Positions 10,996-21,950 are shown, numbered from the stretch's first letter. The stretch is DNA of 64,000 bases from Limnephilus marmoratus (GCA_917880885.1 OU862909.1:32734405-32798404), one strand, 5' to 3'. The notes: a model not told the origin generated them from the letters alone. Translations and numbers: made by a program.

Positions 10996-12123
10996 TACGT
11001 ATACATATATCTTGTTATATTTTACCTTAAATATTTTTATCTTTTTTCATTCACTTCTTTCTAATATCTTATAATTTCTATTTCAAACCTATATTTTGTT
11101 TTAGTTCTCACACTGTATAACTTATATAATGTATGATTACCTTAACACGGGCATTAGCCTAGTATGGTAGTAAAAAAACATTATAGTGTACTTTCAAGAT
11201 TTGTATGAAATAATAAAATAAAAATTGATAAAATTGTAATAATTGCTATTATTTTATAACCATAAAATTTTTTGTAGATAATTACAATATTTTGTATTCT
11301 TGTTAAAATAATATTATTGCTAAATTGAATTACACACTTGATAAATACATAAACAAAATATTATAACTCTAAAATTTGGTATTTTGTGCGTCTTTGCAAT
11401 ATAATTTCCCGTGTTCCGCTACCAGGAGCACAGGAATGAGGAGAGTAGGGGATACAGGAGTGCATGAGTTCATCACCGCGACCGTAACATCCCGCTTTAG
11501 CATAATTGTTTGCTCGCTTTGACCACACGCCCTTACTGGTCTATGACCTGCGCTCTCCACGGAGGAAATGCTATTAGATACTGCATCCAGTGCAGACTGA
11601 CAACTAACGAACCTTCAAGTGCATCATCACCCTGTACCCTGTACCCTGCTCCCTGCCATTCTTGATGTGTGAACAAACCGAACGGACCTCGACGGAACGC
11701 TGTACTCCGCCCGCTTCTCCTGGCTTCCTACGTATTGTGGTATATCGCATCAAAGTGCAGGACGATGGTAAGGTACACACTACACAGATAGATTTTAGTT
11801 ACGTTCTACTGAGTAATCAAAGCGAATTGGGTGGCTGAAGTAGCAAATTTCTAAATTTGAATTCGAAACAAGATGACAAGCATAGAAAATGTCAAAATCT
11901 TACCAACACAAATCGCAAATTATGTGATTTTAAGAACAATTAAAAAAATGAACAAATCAAAAATAATGAATATACTATCAACAAACAATTTTTTTATCTT
12001 TCATCCCAATCATGGATATGTTCCACCCACTCATCATTAATCCCTAGAAACGCCTCCATCCCTACCACAATCCTTAGTAATAATACGTTGTTCCCACCCA
12101 CTATTTTGTACAGTGTACGTTTG
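10996..12123. other. Unassigned sequence
   Basis: AT-rich to about 11380, then GC-richer DNA to 11830 containing a short tandem CCCTGTACCCTGTACCCTG at 11630. A reverse open frame (11369-11560) has no recognised motif. No repeat copies seen. Confidence 0.35.
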
Positions 12124-12160
12124 TGCTGAAGAAGGTACGGTCGTTCCGAAACCGGTCGGC
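12124..12160 (+). other. CTGAAGA...CGAAACCGG motif, possible Penelope-like 3' end
   Basis: GCTGAAGAAGGTACGGTCGT followed by TCCGAAACCGGTCGGC. The CTGA(T/A)GA...CGAAAC layout is known from the hammerhead-like sequences at the ends of Penelope-like retroelements. No Penelope coding sequence is identified beside it, so the assignment is tentative. Similar motifs are at 29833 and 47009. Confidence 0.35.
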
Positions 12161-12512
12161 TTTAAATAAATGTAGAAGTGGTTCAAACAATGTAACATTG
12201 TTTCATTTACAAATAAAAAAGTTCATTTCATAAAAATTTTAAGATTGTGCAGAATAAAGACGTTATCTTATTTTTTGCATTATTAAAAAGTATTCTTAGT
12301 AGTAATTATATTGCAACTTTCAATGTGGGAGACGGGTATCAATTTATCGTATTTAAATTAAATTTAAGCCCATCGTAATGCTTTCATATTTTATATTTCA
12401 TCATACGTACCTATTTACATAGTGGATGGAGCAAAATAATTTTTTCAATAATCCACCCTGAAATCGTAAAAAATCAATTTATTTAACCCATATTACACAA
12501 TTAAAAATAATA
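12161..12512. other. AT-rich sequence
   Basis: No feature beyond weak A/T runs leading to the SINE-A at 12513. Confidence 0.3.
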
Positions 12513-12880
12513 GGCCGGCGTGGTCTAAGGGTAAGTCTCTTGACTCGCAATCCGATGGTCTCGGGATCGAATCCTGGCGTGGGCCAATAAATTTGTGTTA
12601 TTTTACAATTAATTCGATCAAAATAATATATTTGCGGCACGTTCCAGAGTGGAAGACACTCTCAGACCGCCATCCAGAATTGAAACGTTGCTTGATATGG
12701 CTTTAGCCGTGTTTGGTGACCAGATCTATATAGCCAGGTACTTCCCCACCTTCCTCTTTCCCATTACTTTCCCTCCCCACCGTCAGCCTTACAATATACC
12801 CCAATTGGGGATGCCATAGTATCACTGGCTCCAGACGGGAGCAGCTGAGACCCTTGTGAGGTATTCACGTAAAAAAAAAT
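12513..12880 (+). mobile_element. SINE-A (head type 1)
   Basis: The head reads GGCCGGCGTGGTCTAAGGGT with box B GGATCGAATCC. The AT segment is shortened and about 25 bp of the body (the TCAGTATCGCCCTGGTGTAAG stretch) is deleted. The 3' end is GTATTCACGT plus A9 and a short TA run. Confidence 0.88.
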
Positions 12881-13124
12881 AATATATATATATAAGTACA
12901 TAAATATTTATATACATGTATGCGAAAAATGCTTCTGAGTAGTAGGCCCTACTATTGCTGTACCCTTTAATTTAAAAAGGATAATTCAATTTGGTTGTCA
13001 AAAATAAGAAAAAGGCCGGACAGCCGTTACTCTTAATAAATGTATCTACATATAACTAGATAGGATTTGAGAGATATTGCAGCTAATCGTCGATTACACA
13101 TCTGCCCTACGATGAACATTGTAC
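12881..13124. other. Unassigned sequence
   Basis: TA microsatellite at the start, otherwise nothing recognised. Confidence 0.3.
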
Positions 13125-13190
13125 GATGTCCGAAACGTTGGCAAAAGAAGGGGGTAGTGCAACATGGCATAATACCTCAAAAATAAATAT
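13125..13190 (+). repeat. Single arm of the CGAAACGTTGGC fold-back family
   Basis: GATGTCCGAAACGTTGGC is followed by AAAGAAGGGGGTAGTGCAAC and CCTCAAAAATAAATA. This matches the right arms of the fold-backs at 18919-19163 and 31125-31302. The opposite arm is missing. Confidence 0.65.
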
Positions 13191-13976
13191 TGATAATACC
13201 CATACCTAATTCAAAAGACTATAATTTTAGACGTGTGATAAAAATTGCATTATTTAGAATATAACAATAAAATGTTAACTAAAGTCTGAAAAAATAAAAA
13301 TTTAATTTGGGAATGATGAGAATTTTATAGGAGTTGCTTAAGCATTCCCCAAGCACGATTCTAATACATCAATCCAACAAATGCCTTTACATCGATCAAA
13401 TGAAGAAACCGAACGTAGCTCGTAGCCTGTTCATCGATACCTTTGAATCGTTCAAAGGTAAAATGTCCGTTTTTGAAATACAGACCGGTTGGTAGGTAGT
13501 AGGTAGGTGCCCTGGTTATGGGCGAATCACCGATCGCCGATCGCCCAACTAAATATTCATGCTGAAATATTTCCTTTGCCTCAAAGGTAAATATGCCAGG
13601 AAAAGATTGTTAACGTTGCGGTCATATTTCCCTTTGACATATTATTAAAATTTTAGTTAGCTTCCGGCCCAGCGGCCAGTTAAAGAATGTTCCCTTCGAT
13701 CATTATTGAGGAATTTATTCCCGGTTGCTTATCTACTTGTATTGGTGACCCGCCGCAGGATTAATAAAGGTTTAGCATTCCCAGCAGGTAATCATTTACA
13801 AATTTCAACTTAGATATTTACAAGAATTCAGCTCGATACAATTTTTAAATTTAAATTTCATAAAATCTTTTCTTTGAGATTGTCGACCACTTTTAAATAA
13901 TAGATAAAATCATTTAAGTAATCGTGGGCAATTGTTATAAGTCGTATTAAAAACATTTCAATATACGAGTAGTAAT
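13191..13976. other. Repeat-poor segment with CTTTG/CAAAG palindromes
   Basis: From about 13320 no repeat family matches. Two short palindromes share one core: TACCTTTGAATCGTTCAAAGGTA is at 13438-13460 and CCTTTGCCTCAAAGG at 13573-13587. CCCTTTGACAT follows at 13630. CTTTGA is the core of TCF/LEF sites, so a regulatory element is possible but not shown. Confidence 0.35.
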
Positions 13977-14099
13977 TCATTCATTTTAAGGGTCGTCTGG
14001 AAGGCTATAATATAAATTGCCCCCCCCTCGTACCCAATGGATTGCTTACCATAGTTAGTATGTATGGTGTTTAATGTACGTTGTCGTGTAAAGTGTCGT
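13977..14099 (+). repeat. Family I repeat, copy 2
   Basis: Near-identical to 8162-8280. The last 12 bases (TCGTGTAAAGTG) are duplicated in tandem here. Confidence 0.75.
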
Positions 14100-14624
14100 G
14101 TAAAGTGTCGAACATAAATTCTTACTTCACATTAATTTTAAATTAGGAATATCCATTTAAAACATTAATTACTTCTCCCTGTTACATCCACTGCGACATA
14201 ATAGATACATTAAAAGAAAGAAGAATTTTTTCTGACTTATTATAATTGTTAATAACTTGTTGAACTCCTTGAACTTCTTTCGTTAATATGTTTTCATGTA
14301 CCCAGTAGATCAGTTCGTCATAAATTACCTTACCATTGTAACAATACAGGCTCTAATGCTGAATTATATTACATAATTAATCGCCTGCATATACTATGTA
14401 TAATAAATATGTTGTTGATAAAATGTGATAAATATTGAAAGATTATCAACATACAAACATTATTTAATTAAAGCTGTTTGTCAGCGCCTTTCAGTTCGAT
14501 TAATCAAATATACTTTGAATGATTATATTCTTCATCAATGTTTACCTACTTCCGGAATTTTTATATTTATTACGTATTTTAAGTAGCAATTTTTTTAATT
14601 CAAAACATCTTGTATACATGTGAA
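14100..14624. other. Unassigned AT-rich sequence
   Basis: No repeat copy or plausible coding frame. Confidence 0.3.
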
Positions 14625-14745
14625 AAACGTGCGGAGTTAAAATAATCGTCAAGTTTTCTGAAATTATCCAATTTTCTGCGCAATTTTCTTAATTTTTCTT
14701 TCCGTACTTTTACAAAGTATTAGAAAACTTTAAAAAAAAGATTAA
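14625..14745 (+). repeat. Family K repeat, copy 1
   Basis: About 120 bp shared, in inverted orientation, with 42246-42362. The shared core includes TTTCTGAAATTATCCAATTT, CTGCGCAATTTTCTTAATTT and TACAAAGTATTAGAAAACTT. Class unknown. Confidence 0.7.
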
Positions 14746-14851
14746 TGAAATAGGTAAGTCGTTCTGACGTTATGGTGTGACCAAGGGAAACAGGAATTCA
14801 ATTTATATACGAAAATATAGATTTGAATATGTAGATACTCGTAAAACGTTC

Positions 14852-14905
14852 AGGACGAGTTGTTCCACAGAATTTGAACAATTCATGAAATTTGAAAGTA
14901 TAACT
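14852..14905. mobile_element. Family J MITE end fragment
   Basis: GGACGAGTTGTTCCACAGAA leading into TTTGAACAATTCATGAAATT, the left end of family J. It lies just left of family H copy 2. Confidence 0.5.
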
Positions 14906-14984
14906 TTTTTTTTTACTTTTCGGAACAACTCATGTAGGTCTCGTAGAAATCGTTGTCTCCCTTACTATCATGATTAGAAATATG

Positions 14985-15625
14985 ATCTAAACGGTGTTAG
15001 AAATATGAAACACCATCTTTATATTCAAATCTATAAGTTAACCACAAAATATTTGAAATTTATACCTTAATGAAACCAAAATTTACGACAGCAATTTGAA
15101 AAAAAAATTTAACTTCGGGAATTTTTATTTCATTATTTTTACATGAAACGACAAAAAGTGAGTGGAGAAAGCGTTTATAATACATTCGCCTAATAAAATA
15201 CGTGTATATTTTTACTTTTTTCGGTTAATTTTGTGAGCCAAAATTATCAAAACGTTTTAACGTTTGCTTTTAACATTTGTATATGTATTTAAAAATTTAC
15301 ATGTTTATTTCAAATTATAAAATTTTAAAGCGTTTTTACCATCTTTGGGGCTATACATTAATTACGTGAGCTCGAAAAAGGGGGGGGGGTCCAGCAAAAT
15401 CTCACGTTACATGAAAAGAATATACGAAGTGGCTCAAATTTATCTCACCAAGGGTGGGGGGGGGGTCTAGATTGGAAGAAAAACTGCTCACGTAATTAAT
15501 GTTTGCCCCCTTTTACAATAGTTTTCGGTTGCGTTCACAAAATTTCCACTTATTTGGATTTTATTGCACAGCGGAAATATTTTGACATTCCGAAAAAAAA
15601 GGCCCGAGGCTTGAGGGGTTTATAA
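14985..15625 (+). repeat. Family H repeat, copy 2, split by a palindromic MITE
   Basis: Same order of blocks as 3515-4400, ending in GGCCCGAGGCTTGAGGGGTT. The MITE at 15347-15509 lies within it. Copy 1 supplies the approximate uninterrupted sequence around the insertion point (…TTTAGTTTTCGG). Confidence 0.6.
15347..15509. mobile_element. Palindromic MITE with GGGGC termini
   Basis: The left end GGGGCTATACATTAATTACG and the reverse complement of the right end, GGGGCAAACATTAATTACG, continue into TGAGC, giving a ~24 bp inverted repeat. Two long G runs (15381-15390, 15457-15466) lie inside. CTTT precedes the left end and follows the right end, a possible 4-bp target duplication. The G-run palindrome design resembles the TTA-flanked family at 26014, 43068 and 51903. 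Confidence 0.7.
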
Positions 15626-15635
15626 TCAAGTTCTA

Positions 15636-15795
15636 TGAAAATTCTATTTAAGTTATGTTACTATCTAAGTACTTTGAAACAACCGGCTCACTATGAATTA
15701 ATTACAGAACTCGTGTAGAACTTTCACAGAACTTTAAAATTTATTTCGAAATTTTGTGAAATGTCAAATTCTACGAAACAACCAGTCCGTGTAGT
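15636..15795. mobile_element. Family J MITE fragment
   Basis: Carries AAACAACCGG and the ATTCTACGAAACAACCAGTCC end typical of family J, in disordered arrangement. Degraded. Confidence 0.4.
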
Positions 15796-15949
15796 ATTTT
15801 TCAGAACATTAAATAACAAATAACATTGTAAATTGCAAGTCACGTACCTAAATATGATTCAGTATTTTCCGTTCTCACGGCATTTTGTAAGATGTCAGAC
15901 CAACCTGTAACAAAAGATAAAAACAAACTTAATTTTTACGTTATTGATT

Positions 15950-16107
15950 GTGTGAAAACTAAATAATGTAATCATTGAAAAATAAGATAACACTAATAAT
16001 CTAAACGAAAATATGAAAGAGAACAAGTCACAGAAAAATAGAAAAAGATAACGGTCGCAACTGGGATACGAACCCATAACCTCTGGTCTAACCGGGACGG
16101 GCGCCTT
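15950..16107 (-). mobile_element. SINE-C fragment, head damaged
   Basis: Reverse-strand SINE-C: box B region (reverse complement GGGTTCGTATCCCAGTTGCG) followed by the GACCGTTATCTTTTTCTATT body. The box A part of the tRNA-like head is deleted, since the sequence jumps from GCGCC to AAATCTC. It forms an inverted pair with the tail at 16195-16376. Confidence 0.7.
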
Positions 16108-16194
16108 TAAATCTCATATTTCAAATTTTAGAATTAATAATATTATCTTCGAATAAATTTTCCATACATTTTTCATTGGAAACAATCGTTCTAA

Positions 16195-16376
16195 GATCCG
16201 TTATCTTTTTCAATTTTTCTGTGTCTTGTTCTCTTTCATATTTTCATTTAGATTATTAGTGTTATATTCTTCTTCAATGATATATTACATTGATGGGAAT
16301 AACCTTCAAAAGTTATAAAAAGAGAGTGGTTCTTATAAAAAATTGACTAAATAAAGAATGTGTGAAAAATATTAAA
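16195..16376 (+). mobile_element. SINE-C body and tail, forward
   Basis: CGTTATCTTTTTCAATTTTT, TTTCTGTGTCTTGTTCTCTT, then the characteristic tail ATATTACATTGATGGGAATA ... AGTTATAAAAAGAGAG ... TTCTTATAAAAAATTGA. The head is missing. Confidence 0.7.
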
Positions 16377-16542
16377 ACCTAATTGGAAAACCTTTTTAAA
16401 CTGTAAACATATTTTTGTTATGTATATATTTCCAATTGAATGAAAAACACCATTTGTAGTACACTTCAGTGCAGTTTCGCCTCGGTACCAATTCCATGTA
16501 AGGTCCAAGAGTCATAAGGATGCAAGTAACCTTAAAACTGAG

Positions 16543-17069
16543 TAGGGTGAGGCGGGGCACGTTGTTACATCATCGATAAATCATACACCAGGGCGAATTT
16601 TTGCGTGCATGTCTATGGTGGACATGCGTGAATTAGCCGACCACAGTGTCCCACAAAACGTCAATGAAAACGGATGTTCCAAAAAAATCTAATAAATATA
16701 ATTAAATTTCGCGTATATTGTCTCCTTACCATAATAGGTAAGTTAATTAATATTATATTTTTAATATTTTACTCTCTTCTGCTTAGTGTCTGAACATTTA
16801 TCTTAACCGTTGTAACTTTCGTGAAAATGATATAACGCTTTTAAAGTGAATGTCCGACGCACTAAGTGCATTGGGCTCATATTTCTTGAGTTACCGGTGA
16901 TAAAGTTGATTTGTTTGTCAAAATTGTGACAAACAAATCAATTTTATCACCAGCCGATAGCGACTGAGATGAGAAAAATGTTCAACGGAATTAATAAACC
17001 AATTTAACACGATATCAATTATATTTTAGTTTTTTTGGTTTGTAACAATGTGCCCCCTCCCCCTCCCTA
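16543..17069. mobile_element. TIR element with TAGGG...GGGGCAC ends
   Basis: The left end TAGGGTGAGGCGGGGCACGT then TGTTAC compares with the reverse complement of the right end, TAGGGAGGGGGAGGGGGCAC then ATTGTTAC: a ~25 bp imperfect inverted repeat about 527 bp apart. No ORF, so non-autonomous. A long hairpin lies inside (16896-16951). Superfamily not determined. Confidence 0.55.
16896..16951. repeat. 25-bp-arm hairpin
   Basis: GGTGATAAAGTTGATTTGTT continuing GTCA, then 6 nt, then its complement with one mismatch ending ATTTTATCACC. It is a stable stem inside the TIR element above. Confidence 0.85.
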
Positions 17070-17189
17070 GGGACATGTTGTTACATTTTTTTAAAGTTTC
17101 ATTTTATTTTTTTTATTTTTTTGTGACCTATATTTTTATTGAAAAAAAAAGGTTATGTTGTTGATAAACGTGTTCACAATTTATAATTA

Positions 17190-17445
17190 ACTAGCAGACC
17201 CGGCCACACGTTGCTGTGGCTAACGAAACACAACGCCATTACCCAACCTTTATAAAATCCACACCACCCGCTTGCCAGCTGCCCGCTGCCTGAATTGAAT
17301 ATTTGAATTTTTCGACTTTTCTCTACTATAATAAGCATGTTTTTATACATATAAACCTCCTCTTGAATCACTCTTCTATTGGTGAAAACCGCATGAATAT
17401 CCGTTGCGTAGTTTAAAAGATCTATGCGCACATACAAAGTAAAAT
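17190..17445 (+). mobile_element. CTAGCAGACCCGGCC-type retroelement tail, copy 1
   Basis: Starts CTAGCAGACCCGGCCACACG and carries the CTATTGGTGAAAACCGCATG and TCCGTTGCGTAGTTTAAAAG blocks common to the ends of RTE-derived repeats in many arthropods. Second and third copies are at 17528-17818 and 45821-46095. No coding sequence remains. Confidence 0.7.
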
Positions 17446-17527
17446 AATTCAAATCAAATACCTACTTACTCTAGGACAGCTATTTTCCAATTTCTTCCGT
17501 AGAACTATAGTAGTAAAAGTGACTATA

Positions 17528-17818
17528 GTACGGCCCGCCAGCCGTTTTAAATCACACAAAAATATGTTTTCTTTAAATTTCTCGGCTTTTCTCTAATAAA
17601 ATTTACATGTATTATACATATAAACATTCCTCTTCAATCACTCTATCTATTGGTGAAAACCGTATGAAAATCCGTAACGTAGTTTAAAAGATTAACGCGC
17701 ACATCCATTTTGAGCGACTTCATTTTATACTATGTAATGATAATGATGATAATGATGATGATGTAATGATGATAATGATAATGATAATGATGATGATGAT
17801 GATGATAATGATAATGAA
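17528..17818 (+). mobile_element. Retroelement tail, copy 2, ending in a GAT/GATAAT microsatellite
   Basis: Shares TCACTCTATCTATTGGTGAA, AACGTAGTTTAAAAGAT and GAGCGACTTCATTTTATACT with the other copies. It ends in an 84-bp microsatellite of GAT and GATAAT units (17735-17818). RTE-type elements characteristically end in such short tandem repeats rather than poly-A. Confidence 0.75.
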
Positions 17819-18859
17819 GTTCTTCTGTTCCTATGAATCAACGGTGGTCCAAAAAAAATATTTTTAATTTTTTAAACAACTAGCCCCGCCTCCCCCTATA
17901 GAACTGATACAACCGGGGTAAGCATAAATAATGAAACCGGCACTAGGATTTCCCAGCATCCCAGAAGAGGACCAATTAATTACACGTCTCTAGTCGGCAC
18001 TGTGCGTCAGATGAGAAGTACATATAATTGGACCACAAACTGCAAATAAACACAGAATCAAGTCCTGTGTAAACTACTTGCATTTAAATTAAAGCGGTCG
18101 TAGATTAGCTTGATGCATGGCTTTGGATTGTGGCCAGTTACGAGATTTCAAATATTCCCTAATTAAATTATTTAGTTTCATATAATTTATGTATTTATTA
18201 TATTATGCAAGTTATTTTATAATATGCGAAAAAGATGGAGATCCAGATAAAACTTGCGGCAAAAAAAACGCAATTAGTCTATTCAAAAATATATATAATA
18301 AACTATTATTAAAAACGTACAGTGTGGGCATCTAATTTATGTTAATAAGCGGTTGAATAATGAAATAAAATTAAATGCAATATTATATTACTTTAATTAC
18401 GGTAGGTAGTAGCTAGCTACTAGAGTGTTGTATAGCTATATGGTGTGTTTTTGCTAAGAGGGCCATAAACACACGAATGAAGCAAGAGGTCTACCAGACT
18501 ATTTATCTTTATATTTTATGAATACTTATTCCATGCAGCAAGTAGTGGAGCTGACGAGAGGAAGGGGTGGGGGTAATTCGGGGGGATAAACCACTTCCGG
18601 AATGAGATGGGCGCACTTCCTGTGATTGAGAGTGCCACCCTTCGAATGGGGTGGGTCGGGGGGAATGGGGCAAGGTCGAGAGGGTGGGGCTGGCGGGTGC
18701 ATTTTTTGAAAGCCGGAATGTATTGTTAGTAAGCTGTTAGTTAAAAATGGTTTAAAAGTTTAACGATAATGAGAAAATGGAGAATAGCCGTAAATTTTCA
18801 ATTAAAAAAAATGTTAACTTCCCTCTTGTCAGATATGATTTTAGATTTTCACGGCCAAA
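17819..18859. other. Unassigned; G-rich block
   Basis: No repeat family detected. 18555-18705 is strongly G-rich on the + strand with many GGGG runs, so quadruplex formation is plausible. The rest is AT-rich. Confidence 0.35.
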
Positions 18860-19163
18860 AGTATTTTTGTTATTTATTTTTGGGGTATTATGCCGTGTTG
18901 CGCTACTTGTGTTGCGACAAAGCCAACAACATTAAATTCATACGAAAGTCAAGAAGGAATTTTGGTTATTTATTTTTGGGGTGTTATGCCGTGTTGCGCT
19001 ACCTCCTTCTTTAGCCAACGTTTCGGACAGCGTTATAGTGTCTATCATCCACATCTGCCTCTAAAGAATAAAGAAGGAGGTAGCGCAACACGGCATAACA
19101 CCCCAAAAATAAATAACGAAAATTCATTCTTGTCTTTCGTAAGAATTCAATATTGTTGGCTTT
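18860..19163. mobile_element. Fold-back element with 95-bp arms
   Basis: The left arm 18919-19013 and right arm 19069-19163 are inverted copies over 95 bp with under ten differences. Both contain GGTGTTATGCCGTGTTGCGC and TACCTCCTTCTTTA. A third, partial, forward copy of the arm core sits at 18868-18906. The 55-bp spacer includes CCAACGTTTCGGACAGCG. Relatives are at 31125-31302, 29940-30006 (half arm) and 13125-13190 (single arm). No ORF. Confidence 0.85.
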
Positions 19164-19969
19164 CTCGTAAAATTTTCGCCCATTTCCAGACATTCTAATT
19201 CATTAACGTCAGAAAATAATGGGAAACCAAAAGAAAATATCAATATTTTCAATTTGACGAATCCCACATTCTGAAAAAAAACATTTATTTTGGTTAATAT
19301 TAATTTTTTTGGAAATTTATACCAATTTTTTAAAATCTGAACTCGGAAGATTTTCAGAAGCAAGCCATGTAACTACGCAAAAAGCATATTATACTAGCAG
19401 TTTTTAATCACACGTAGTACAATCTCAGTAGCTTTTGTATCTACTCGAATGAAAAGCAATTTGTAATAAATTTCATAGTAAAAACGCTCTTTGCATATGT
19501 ACATGTATTGGTAATGCACTGGCACTCTCCATGGGCCGTGATTCGAACCCCGTTCCGACGCTAAGTAATGACTTAGATCCATTCCTGGATAAATGGCAAA
19601 TTGAATGCGCACCTAGTACTAGTAGATACCTACTCGGCTCAGTACGGGATACATTTCCTAGTGCAAGTACGGCCACACGGAATGAAGAAGTAGGATCATT
19701 TACACGAGGTGTTTACTAAGTGGAAACTTCACTGGTTCATGCAACAATGTTATTTAAGTTTGTTTCACCAACAAACTAAAAAAAAAAATAAAATACGTAA
19801 ATCTAATAACAATAAATACTCACCGTACCATATTTAGAGGAAAGATTTCTGAATATAGTGTAAATGCAATGATCACAGACTCGGCGGAATTTAGAGCTAA
19901 ACTTAAAACTCACCTTATCAGACAATCGTATCCGACATTCTAAATAATTAATTTTGCAAAAATATTTAA
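19164..19969. other. Unassigned sequence
   Basis: No family matches. At 19530-19560 the reverse complement contains CGGGGTTCGAATCACGGCCC, a box B-like sequence, but no box A at the expected distance, so no tRNA or SINE is called. Confidence 0.35.
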
Positions 19970-20375
19970 AAAAAAATCTTATTTGTAAGCTTTTGTAAAG
20001 GTAATTTCATAAAAATTCTACAGTCTTTCAAAACAAATATCAACTCTACTTTTGCCACTAATCTTCTCATAAATGTAATATGAAATAATAAAGTGATGGG
20101 GTACCAAATATAAAATCATGCAATGTCCAGTGTTTTAAATATAATGTCTTCCGCGACACTCCACGTGGCAAGCTTATCTTATCCAAGCATAAACTTTCTA
20201 ATTAAATGGTGCTTATCGTAAGTGACCTGCCAGGTAAGTATGTTTTCTGTATCTATTTGTAAATAATAAAATTAGATAGAGCCTAAGAATTTATAATAAA
20301 TTGTATAACGCCCTTGATGTAATTTTTCAAAAATACTGCGTTCGACAAATTATCCAATTTTATTATTGTATGTAT
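19970..20375 (+). repeat. Family G repeat, most complete copy
   Basis: Matches 23735-24510 over its length: CTCATAAATGTAATATGAAA, AAAATCATGCAA, AGTGACCTGCCAGGTAAGTA, TTCTGTATCTATTTGTAAAT, TAGAGCCTAAGAATTT, then the CGCCCTTGATGTAATTTTTC block and a TTATT-rich end. No coding capacity. It is followed at once by an inverted copy of the 3' part (20393-20560). Confidence 0.7.
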
Positions 20376-20392
20376 ATTAATTATTTACTCAA

Positions 20393-20560
20393 GCTTTTAA
20401 TAATAACAATACTTGGATGGTTTGTACAGCGCCGTTTTTGTGAAAAATCAACTCAAAGGAGCTATCCAAACTTATAATATATTTCTGCAATCTTACTTCC
20501 AACTAGAAAAACCATTATAACAATTTATGGCTAAAAATTGCTTCCACCATTCGTTCGTTC
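20393..20560 (-). repeat. Family G repeat, inverted 3' part
   Basis: The reverse complement matches 1172-1335 (AGCCATAA, ATTATAATGGTTTTTCTAGT) and the GGAGTTGATTTTTCACAAAA plus ACGGCGCTGTACAA block. Together with the preceding copy it forms an inverted pair. Confidence 0.65.
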
Positions 20561-21523
20561 ACTGATATATAACTACGTGTACAATTCGACCAATTAACGC
20601 GATGCTACGAAAACCGTTCATATATTGTTTTATTTATACTCTGTAAAAGCAGAAAATATACAGGACCATACTTAACTTTTAAATAAAAATACACAGTAGA
20701 CATTAAACGGACTTGCAATTGGCTTTTTTAGCATATATAAATAATTAACGTTGCGAGATAGGTAAAAAAATAATTAAAGTGTCTAGGCTGCTAGGTAGGT
20801 TGGGTTACAGCCCCCAGGGTGATATTTCTCTGGTGATAGCCAACATCCAATAGGAGAGGACACCAGAACAAAATATAAAATTAACTAAAAAGGAGCTCAG
20901 AGAAAGACAAATGACAGTTTAGCAAAAATAAAAATACAACCTGAAACAATGAATGGTTGAAACTGTAGAAAAATCCATCATAACTTTAATCATTTCCACT
21001 TATTCTTACAATGTGAAACTGTGTAGGATGTGGGTTATTTAGCTAATAGTCGCGAGATGGTGATAGTGTCGCCCCCCGGCTCCACCCACCGCCCCCCGCC
21101 GCACCACCCCCAAAGCCCTGTCTATTTAATTGATTCCGCTACAGTTGGGGAGGGGGGCGGTGATATAGTGAAGGGAGGGTAGCAGTTTTAGTAAATTGTT
21201 TTTCGGGTTTTATGATTGTGTTTCTGCACAACTGTATGTGTACACATGTACAGTAGATACACATGTGAGTTGCGGCAGTGACGTGCACTTCAAATTAAGT
21301 ATTAAAAAAAACTTACTCAATTAGAAATTATCCTTAAAATGCAACATATTTATTTACCAGTACCTATTACAATTCACTTAGGTTATCTGGGACACCATTC
21401 CGTTTAATTGGGACAAATTCCGATATGATATCGATGCATAACGTATCTCACGAAACGAATGTTAGTTAAGAAGGACGGGCGTGCAGTATATGGCGCGAGT
21501 GAGGAGAGGGGGATTAGGATACA
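20561..21523. other. Unassigned; GC-rich block
   Basis: No repeat family. 21065-21180 is C-rich then G-rich (GCCCCCCGGCTCCACCCACC ... GGGGAGGGGGGCGG) and could fold on itself. A short block at 21375-21420 (ATCTGGGACACCATTCCG, TTAATTGGGACAA) resembles, in inverse orientation, 22985-23055. Confidence 0.35.
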
Positions 21524-21950
21524 CGGTCGTCGTAGTCTAGTGGTAAGGCTCTTGACTAGCACTCCGAAGGTCGCGGGATCGAGTCCCGACGAGGCAAATA
21601 AATTTTATTTGATTAATTTGTGTTATTTCACAATTTATTAATTTAAAATAATATATAGTATATTTGCGCACGTTCGAGAGTGGAAGATATTCTCAGTATC
21701 GCCCTGGTATAAGACCACCATTCAGAATTGAAACGTTGCTTGAAATGGCTTTAGCCGTGTTTGGTGACCAGACCTAAATAGCCAGGTACTTCCTCACCCT
21801 CCTCTTCCCAGTCTCCTTCCCCTCCCCACTACCTTCAGCCTCACGGGGGGGGGGGGTTACTAACATACCCTAATTGGGGATGCCATAGTCCCACTGGCTC
21901 CAGACGGGAGCAGTTGGGACTCTTGTGCGGTATTCATGTAAAAAAAAAAT
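21524..21950 (+). mobile_element. SINE-A (head type 1 variant)
   Basis: The head is GGTCGTCGTAGTCTAGTGGT with box B GGATCGAGTCC. The body is full length with a G10 insertion at about 21846-21855. The 3' end is TGTGCGGTATTCATGTAAAA, and a further A-tract lies at 21970-21990. Confidence 0.9.
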
